Assembly (NCBI GenBank): GCA_011800155.1
Contig: CM022378.1
Span: 1,969,750-2,033,749 of the forward strand
DNA length: 64,000 nucleotides
From: Flammulina velutipes
Taxonomy: Eukaryota; Basidiomycota; Agaricomycetes; Agaricales; Physalacriaceae
Reading direction: 5' to 3'
Shown: positions 56,613 through 64,000 of the stretch, piece by piece
Layout: each line of letters begins with the position of its first letter
Position numbering within the stretch: the first letter of the stretch is position 1
Notes under the pieces: generated by a model
What the model saw: the letters and a program-made list of their open reading frames with translations, nothing else
The model's database searches: none
What the model was told of the DNA's origin: nothing
Made by a program: the position numbers and the translations under genes

Positions 56613-57317
56613 GACAGCATTTGGCGCCGGCAATCTCGGCCATCAGTTCAATTTAATCAGTGTCGCTCATCTTCATCGCATACGTCTGGCACAATGAGAA
56701 CCCCGTTTTAGCGCAATAAATTGTCATCAAGTATAGATTGTTTGGTATTTTGCAAAGGCTGTAAACGATACGGTTCACGTTCAGCTGATAGCTAATTAGA
56801 AATCTCTACGTTTTTCATAGTCGTACTGGTGGGCTTTGTTGTTCCATTCCGCCAAGTCTTAGCTCTAGTCATCCGTAGATCCTACAGCACAAGAAAACTT
56901 CTATTCGCACAGCGAGAACATTGAAATAAAAAGATGGTCCGGATGTCGAGACAGGGTTGAATAATGACTGGAATTCGGAAGCGCGTTGAGTAGGGATCAA
57001 ATAGATTTCCATAAGACAAGAACAGCGGCAAGACATTCGTGAAATAACGTACGGTAAGAATCCGAAAAAGTCTGTAGGTCGGCAGCAACGCGAACCTTTT
57101 TTTTATTTGCAGAAGATTGGAGCCCGTCACGCGACAAAGTCTTATCACGGCGGATCATGATGCGTGATGACTCACAGTATGGGCGCTTGTTGGTGATGAG
57201 GTACGATCACGGTGATTTCGTACTTATCTGGTGAAAGTCATATATAGATATGAAAAAGCGGGGAAGACAAAAAAAAGTAGTTAGCGCTCGATGTATACGT
57301 ATTTGTACAATGTTTCG

Positions 57318-57800
57318 CTAGACTAAACGGTAGTTTGAATTGTTGGGCGAGAAGTAACGTGCGATGGTTCTCGCCCTTCTGCGCATATTTCGTGTTTGGC
57401 CTTGGCTGTACCGCCACGCGCGCGCCAAAGACGTTTGTGTCGCATCGATTCCGTCGTTGTCGTAGAACGAGAGCGTTCTGTCTATCCGTCCCCACTCGCA
57501 CGCGCCGATTGCCCTGCCGTTTGAGTCGTAAACACGCATGGTGGCGTGCCAGTAAGGTATGCCGCTACGAACGCCTGGGGCGTGCGTTCCTGCGCTTAGG
57601 GGCAAAGTTCAGTGTACAGGTGACGTAGAGAGAATAGTAAAAACGCACACGAGTACCCAGACCGCGTCGCGATCGTCGAATATATCATGGAAAGCAAGCA
57701 TGGCGCGCCACAGCATCAGTTCACCGTTTGTGCGGCGGGTGAAGGGGTCATAGATTCGTAGGAGGCGATTGATATGGATGTTGACGTAGAGACGGGGCAT
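57318..57800 (-). CDS. Small protein of unknown function, two exons
   Basis: Exons 57649-57800 and 57318-57594 give 142 residues; the 54-bp intron uses GTGCGT and CTAAG with a CACTGAAC branch site. The sequence MPRLYVNIHINRLLRIYDPF, ELMLWRAMLAFHDIFDDRDA, IPYWHATMRVYDSNGRAIGA, RTLSFYDNDGIDATQTSLAR looks like a compact alpha/beta domain with a basic tail (NMRRRARTIARYF). Two further introns upstream (57842-57888 and one ending near 57880) suggest an extended 5' part, perhaps UTR. No family is recognised. Confidence 0.55.
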
Positions 57801-58959
57801 GACGTCTGTGTATCGTCAATCGTCGTCCAGGCTGGAGTACGACAAGACTCACCGTAGTGTCGGAAAGGTTGGACGTCTGAGAAGGTTTCAGCAAGACTCA
57901 CGGTTAGCGTAACGAAAGAGAGACATACATTTTTTTGCAAGTGGACGACTGGTGAAAGTTGGAACGCGAAAGGGCTGGTAAGTGCAGAGTTAAAAGGTGA
58001 GAGGAAGGGGTGCGTTTGCCGTCACTCGCCTTTGCAGGTTATTAGCGTACCCCAAATGAGAAGAGAACATGCTTTTTGGCGATTCGACGGCGATCTTCAG
58101 CGATGCAGATGGTTAGCACTACTTTGACAGCCCCCAAGTATGGTTGATGATTAAGTTTGCGCCATGGACGAAGCGGATTTAGTTCCCAGTGGTGCAAGAA
58201 ATAAATATAATAGTTGTGGGCCTTGACAGAGGCCATTCCTCTTTTCTGGAAGCAGACAGGGTAGCAGAGATGCTCAGAGCTGTTTTGACCGCGCAGCTAC
58301 CTTCATTCCAAGCTAACGGGGCATTGCGCTCACGATCCTGATCGGTACCGTATTCACGGTCCACTCTCACGATCGGCATTCGATATGTGGTCGAACTGAA
58401 GCCAAGGTGAACGTGGTTATGCTGGTGTTGAAATTAGGTCGTTTGCATCTCATTCGATTGTTACGAACTAGGAAGTTGGTTGCGTCGTTCCGGGTGAGAA
58501 GCACATAGTTATTTGTGGCTTCATAGATTGCATTTGATGGAAAAGTCAACTACGAAGCTCACGCGCAGACCTGTTCGGGTACAAACGGAGAGATTCTCCT
58601 TCTTCGTTTTGCAAGTTTAGAGTTCTAGGGATGTAACGTAGTTTCGGGCCATGGCACACAGGCATTCTCCCACAGCTCCGGAAGGCTTATGCCACGCTGT
58701 GTTGGGAAGTAAAGTTCGTGAGTGCTCTGCAGGGCGTATTCACTGCTTCATCTGTAGATAGCGTTCGAAGAAAGTCCATTCCCACCGGTCCTTCTAGGCT
58801 ATCATGTAGATCCATGTTCGAGGGGTGCATGATGACGGCCCGAGAAGGTAGGGAATAATTTGAGGAGTGAACGAAACGGAAGTAGAAGTTTGGAACTATG
58901 TATGGATAGGTTCCCTGACATGTTAACGTCTGTGGCGCACTTATTTTCGGCTATGGTTC
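57801..58959. other. Intergenic, no gene seen
   Basis: About 1.1 kb. Short minus frames (58042-58236, 58179-58379) have no motif. It covers the upstream region of the gene at 57318 and the approach to the tandem array. Confidence 0.4.
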
Positions 58960-60310
58960 AGGGGATGACCTTGGATAGAAGTCGTGTGGTCAAGCACGGT
59001 TGCTGTCAGATATGCATCTGCATAGAGTTCATATGAGTCAGTGCGGCGAAAGATCGTAGCCTGGGAACGACGGCTGTTGTGCATCTTGAAAAATGCCAGT
59101 AGTTATTCGTTGGTTGACTGTACGAGAATGTCTGCAACGTATTGTTTGTTCGATCCAACTTCAGATGTAGGCAGCAACGAGTTCTAGTCTGCGTTCGACG
59201 TTTGAGCGTCGGCGGTTACTAACGTGTATTAGGGTATGACGTTGAATAGAAGTCGTGTTGGCCATCGGGTTCCTAACCCAATATATCTTAACGTACAGGA
59301 GCGGTGCATGATCATAACCTGGGAACGACGGCTATTGTTCGTCTTGCAAAATGCTAGTAGATATTCATGCGTCAACCATACGGGTACGTTTGCAACGTAT
59401 TGTTTGTTCGAACCAACTTGAGACGTAGACAGCATCGAGTTGTATTCTGCGTTCAACGTTTGAACGTCGGCGGTTAAGGTGTATGCCGTTGAATAGAAGT
59501 TGGTTAGCCCATCGGGTTCCTAACCCAGTATATCTTAACGTACAGGAGCGGTGCATGATCATAGCCTGGGAACGACGGCTATTGTTCGTCTTGCAAAATG
59601 CTAGTAGATATTCATGCGTCAACCATACGGGTACGCTTGCAACGTATTGTTTGTTCGAACCAACTTGAGACGTAGACAGCATCGAGTTGTATTCTGCGTT
59701 CAACGTTTGAACGTCGGCGGTTAAGGTGTATGCCGTTGAATAGAAGTTGGTTAGCCATCGGGTTCCTAACCCAGTATATCTTAACGTACAGCAGCGGTGA
59801 ATGATCATAGCTCGGGAACGACGGCTATTGTTCGTCTTGCAAAATGCTAGTAGATATTCATGCGTCAACCATACGGGTACGTTTGCAACGTATTGTTTGT
59901 TCGAACCAACTTGAGACATAGACAGCATCGAGTTGTGTTCTGCGTTCAACGTTTGAACGTCGGCGGTTAAGGTGTATGCCGTTGAATAGAAGTTGGTTAG
60001 CCACGGGTCCCTAACCCAATAGAATGATCATTTCATGTGAACGAAGGGGTGTGCATCATAGATTTTAAGAAATGCTAGTAGATAATCGTCCGTCAACGGT
60101 ACGCCTACGTTTTCAACGTATTGCTTGTTCGATATAACTTGGCATGTAGACAGCAACAAGATCTGTAATGCGTTTGACGTTTGAACGTCACTGGTTAAGG
60201 TGTACTAGGGTATGCCGTCGTATAGAAGTTGTGTGGGCGATCGGGTTCGAAACCAATAGATCTTTACATACAGTTTGATATGGGTGTGAGCGCTGAATGA
60301 TCGTAGCCTG
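58960..60310. repeat. ~246-bp tandem array, 3 clean and 2-3 diverged units
   Basis: The phrase CTTAACGTACAGGAGCGGTG and its variants recur at about 59288, 59535 and 59782, spaced 246-247 bp; units also share GGGAACGACGGCTATTGTTC and ATTGTTTGTTCGAACCAACT. Older copies extend left to about 58960 and right to about 60310. Each unit has the inverted repeat GTTCAACGTTTGAAC. Minus frames (59365-59949) read through by chance of repeat length; I do not call them genes. Confidence 0.85.
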
Positions 60311-60803
60311 GGGCCGACGCCGTGTCTATCGTGGCCGAGTAGGAAATCCATTTTTCCCTCTGTTTCTCGTCTTCTGTGTTGCCTGTGTAATTTAAAGGAG
60401 GTAGTCCTATATGTAGAGAGCTCTAAACAAAAAAATTGAAGAAATTCTGGCAGTCCTCGACATGCTAGAATTTGAGCAGCCTCCCGGCGGCTAGCCACAG
60501 GCACTGATCATCGAAAAAGCAACGCCAGTCGGGCGTATACAAAACCGAGTTCTCCATGACAGTTCGGCGTCACTATAAGCGTCGGGGTACCAGACACTCC
60601 ATATCCGTGCAGTGTGATATATGTGCCACCCTCCTCCTCTGGTGTGGCGTCCGGCAGTGTCTGTGGGACGATGTTCATAAGAATTGGCATGTTACGTAGA
60701 TAAGTACAATTTTTTACAGATTAGAAATACAACGAAAAATCAAGTTCGCACAGTCCCGCTATCGACTGGAAAAGGTTCGTACTGAAAAGGCGAAAGAGTC
60801 TCC
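60311..60803. other. Intergenic, no gene seen
   Basis: About 490 bp between the array and the 3' end of the F-box gene. One short minus frame at 60508-60690 without motif. Confidence 0.4.
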
Positions 60804-62494
60804 TCAATCCTCGAGAGGCAACGACTCGCTGTGGACCTCTGTGATCACCACGCGGCTGCAGGCGTTCCTCCAAGGCCTCGAGTTGATTTCCTCTCGCGCC
60901 ATCTCCTCTGTTTCTTGGATCCGTTCTTGGATGAAGTTTATGTTGTCGTTTGCGTCGAGCTCTTCATAGTCGATGCGGAAGTGCAACATGTTGAGGCGCT
61001 GGAGATTGTCGAATGACATGTTTTGGCTGCCTGTTCGTGAGTATATGATGTTTCGTAGGCTGGCCCCATTATAACGAAAGGCAGAGGGGGGGACGCTCAA
61101 CGTCGTCAAACGTGGCAGGAGGGGAGGGTTCCCGACTTGGGACAACGCAGTCAAGACGTTGGTGCAGGCGAACACGGCGTCGAGCTCGAGGGTCTCAAGG
61201 GATGTACACTGCGATAGGAACTGGAGGAAGGGTGCAGCGAAAGTCGGATGAGCAGGTCTGGTGCTGTGGACTGCGAGCCATCGCAGCTGAGGGATGACGC
61301 CTTGGAGGGTAGGGTAAAAGAACATGTTCCCAATCCCCGCATCCTCCACTCCGAAAATGAGCCGCAGGGAGTGCAGGTTTGGGACGATGAGGAGATCCGA
61401 TAGGGTGGCAGGGAAATACGGGGTATCTTGCGTTAGGCATAACGCACGTAGGCGAGGAAGGGTGACAGGATCAGTTACCTCGTCTTGGTCGGGGTGAGAG
61501 GGTTTTAGTATTTCGAGTACCTCCAGGCTTCGGCAGTGAGGGAGGTGAGCGAAAGATCGGTAACCGGCGATGAATTTCCGCAGTACGTGCCATGTCAGCT
61601 CCACCACGGGGAAGGGCTCCCACAGCGAGAGTTCTATCAGCCGGGGAGTTATCCAGGTGAAAGTAGGGGGAAGCGGATCGAAGCTATCGTAGAAGGTCAT
61701 CGTCAAGTGGGTCAAGCTGTCGAAGGTGGCGTTGGAAAGGTTGGCGGGGAGTGAGGTGAGTACTTTCGTCAGTTTTGCGGTCCGCCATCGTGAAGTCGAT
61801 GGCCGCAGCACCTTGGCAACGCGCGTGAGCTGTTTATTGCCCTCCGAATCCATGTCCTCGACATCGCCTGTGATGTCGATGGTAAGAGGGAGTAGTTTGG
61901 ATCGTTTGACGTAAGTATTGACGTTCGCGAACGCCTCGGAATCGTATGGGGGATATTCGAGGGGGTAGATGGTTATGTTGTTCCACAGGCTCGACATTTC
62001 TTTGGTGAGCCCGTACCATTTTCTGCAGACGCCGGCGAGCCTGTCTGGCGGGCCCAATCCTTCCAGTGCGTTTGCGCCGACGTCGGGTAACGAAAGCAGC
62101 GCATACCAGGAGAGTATGTTCAGGAGGATCTCGTTTGGGAGGGAGCGAATGGGGTGGATGACGCTACGTAGGCGGGGAAGGGAGCGCTTGGCGTTTTTCC
62201 TTTCTCGTATACTAAACGCCACTGCAAATGTCGCTTGTTCCAAGTCGTGTAGTTTGGTTAAGTGCGCCTCGAGAAGTGCAGCAGGCGGGCGATGGCGTCC
62301 TGACGGATTGAGGCGACCACTTGCTGGTTGGTCCCAAGCACTCTTTCCAAGTCTGCGTTCGCGGGGGAGGAGACTCGAGGTTCTGCAACTCGCAGACCGG
62401 GCAACTGTTGAATGGTCTTTCAGGACGTGTGGATTGCAAGGAGAGGGGTTTACCTAGACGCAGGTAAGTCTGAAGTCGATGTAGACTGTTCCAT
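60804..62494 (-). pseudogene. F-box gene related to subfamily B, with two N-terminal frame breaks
   Basis: The exon 60804-62243 encodes the F-box (HPIRSLPNEILLNILSWYAL), LAGVCRKWYGLTKEM and a complete leucine-rich C-terminus. Upstream, exon 1 (62454-62494) joins over a 49-bp GT-AG intron (62405-62453) in the same phase as the subfamily B introns, giving SSCPVCELQNLE, the equivalent of their CxxC. Between them the homology passes through three frames: after ESPP an extra C in a C-run near 62365 shifts to NADLERVLGTNQQVVASIRQ, and a second shift near 62270 leads to EAHLTKLHDLEQATF. The two do not compensate, so the gene is probably dead unless the sequence has errors or an unseen intron. Its intron has a normal GT donor, unlike the GC donors of its paralogs. 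Confidence 0.7.
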
Positions 62495-64000
62495 TGTGGG
62501 GCTAAGAGTTTCCAGCAGAGTTGAACTTATGGAAGAAGGAATTCAAACGCGTAACGACACAGGCACTGTGTGACAATCCGTTGGGCTTCTCACGGTGGCC
62601 GGATGGGAAATCAAGAAGTGATAAGATTAAGTGGCACGGAGTGTTAGTGATGGCGAAGCGGTACATAACGCTACCAGTGGTGTGTCTGGCTGTGTAGTAG
62701 TGGTAGTGAACAGTGCTGATTGATCGTCATTCGGGCTCCTCGATGTCGTGTTGCGTGTGTCCCGTCGTTGGAGTCATGTTAATTGAGAAGATGTACAGTC
62801 CTTGGTAATGGGAATCACCAGCTTGGGTGCGGCGTGATCAGGAGGTTGAACGGTGATGTAAGTGCATATACTCAGGTAGTCCGAAGTATTACCGACGAGA
62901 AGCAAGGTCGACGGATATTTTGAGGTTGTTTACAGTGCAATTAATCGTTTACTTATGCGAGATACGCGTCAAGATAATGCATAGAGCTGGAAATGAATTT
63001 CCCAACTAGTCTTTTCACAGTTTTTATCATCACTATCAATTGTGAGACCGACAAAGTGTGTGTGGCGACGTTCTTGTCAGCATCGTAACAATAAAGACAT
63101 AAAGGGATAACGGGAGTGATTTTTTCTTTCTTTTTGATCATTCTTACGACTTATCGGTGGGTTGGCCAAATTTCGGAGCGAAGACTTAATTTCTACGAAA
63201 TCAGCTTTGGTAAATGTCTTCCAATACGTTCTGTAATATATGTGTAGTACACAGAATGTCTTGGAGCACCAGTGTTCGGGTCACACAAGTCGGTGATTGT
63301 AGATCATTCTTGAAGAAGGCGGAAGCGAGTCTGAGCAATTTTGCAGGTTTTCCGGTCTCAGGCGTGTAATACCGTCGCCGGCTCCGTGGTTTAATTTGTG
63401 GAAGCTATTAAGGTCCTTCAGTAGCTCAATAATTCTTGATCCGTTTTGTCGTTAGTGTCCGCCAGTCGTCGGTCGGGAATCTTCTCAAAACGATACACTT
63501 GCGTCTACCTCTTCAAAGAGCATGATGATGATGGCTGGGATACTCTCGCAGGGGGAGTTCACTGCCATATTGGACTGTGATGATGATGACGCATTGTTGA
63601 ACACCGAAGATCTTGCAGTAGACGGCATTTATTTAAGATCTTCTAGCGCTGCGTCTATTTCAGATATATGCGGTTAAAAACATGGTTATTGTACAAAACT
63701 ACGGAACACGACTGTGGCTAGCTGTGAACCTCCAAAACTAGCATACGCCATTAGACCGACGTAACCATCCCCCCCAATGAATCCAGCATGCAATGCATGA
63801 CACGTCATTACCGGTACTCAGATTCCACGTCCTTCCAGTCGGCTATCAGCGACTGGGGCAAACGAGCTGATGGGAGCAGGATGACATCACTGATAGGGGG
63901 GCGGTGCACAGCCACCGTCGGGATAACCGATTTAAGCAGGTTGGCGGGGTGGACAGAGTGTCAAAACAATTCTAGCTCGTTAACAGTACATTGATACAAT
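62495..64000. other. Intergenic, no gene seen
   Basis: 1.5 kb with only short frames on both strands (for example 62953-63141 minus, 63788-63994 plus) lacking motifs. The left part is the upstream region of the F-box gene. No repeat family from elsewhere in the window was recognised here. Confidence 0.4.

Noticed and set aside
59365..59949. 194-residue minus frame
   Set aside because: It is read through the 246-bp tandem array and repeats itself; no domain and no start context.

Overview
The window is nuclear DNA of a filamentous basidiomycete, most likely an Agaricomycete. Genes are broken by many short introns (mostly 42-60 bp, GT-AG, CTNAC-like branch sites). The gene content (an expanded F-box family, an NmrA-like protein, an HMG-box factor, single-pass membrane proteins with Ser/Thr/Gly-rich stalks, small secreted proteins) also fits that group. 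No bacterial operons, rRNA or CRISPR were seen. Most gene models below were rebuilt by hand: introns were removed only where both splice sites were visible and the reading frame stayed open, and total exon lengths were checked to be a multiple of three.

Layout. 1-4.8 kb: 5' part of a kexin-like protease (minus), a single-pass membrane protein (plus) and a small acidic secreted protein (plus). 4.8-33.9 kb: a patchwork of duplicated segments carrying three F-box genes of one subfamily (two apparently intact, one frameshifted) plus an F-box tail relic. It also holds one apparently intact NmrA-like gene with three decayed copies, a hidden three-exon secreted protein, an HMG-box transcription factor and an eight-exon uridine phosphorylase-like gene. 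One block of flanking DNA occurs three times, at about 13.8-15.3, 19.7-21.6 and, inverted, 31.2-33.4 kb. A MITE with TA target sites lies 59 bp upstream of one F-box start, and a tRNA-derived SINE abuts a truncated NmrA copy. 33.9-40.2 kb: a repeat island with a 141-bp minisatellite, a wrecked DDE-type transposase gene and a 63-bp satellite organised in blocks of 54+63n bp. 40.7-52.8 kb: three apparently intact F-box paralogs of a second subfamily, each with a GC-AG intron in front of a conserved CxxC motif, interleaved with a duplicated ~1.2 kb element bearing a tRNA-like head and a cruciform-like end. 53-64 kb: a conserved coiled-coil protein, two small spliced genes of unknown function, a ~246-bp tandem array and a frameshifted F-box gene.

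The genes do not form one pathway. The unifying theme is local birth and death of F-box and NmrA-like genes in a repeat-rich accessory region. F-box proteins are usually substrate adaptors of SCF ubiquitin ligases; the C-terminal leucine-rich-like regions here would be the variable recognition part (inference). I did not find a clearly new molecular system. The most unusual items are the conserved GC-AG introns, the higher-order 63-bp satellite, the three-way-junction hairpin and the unrecognised spliced genes.
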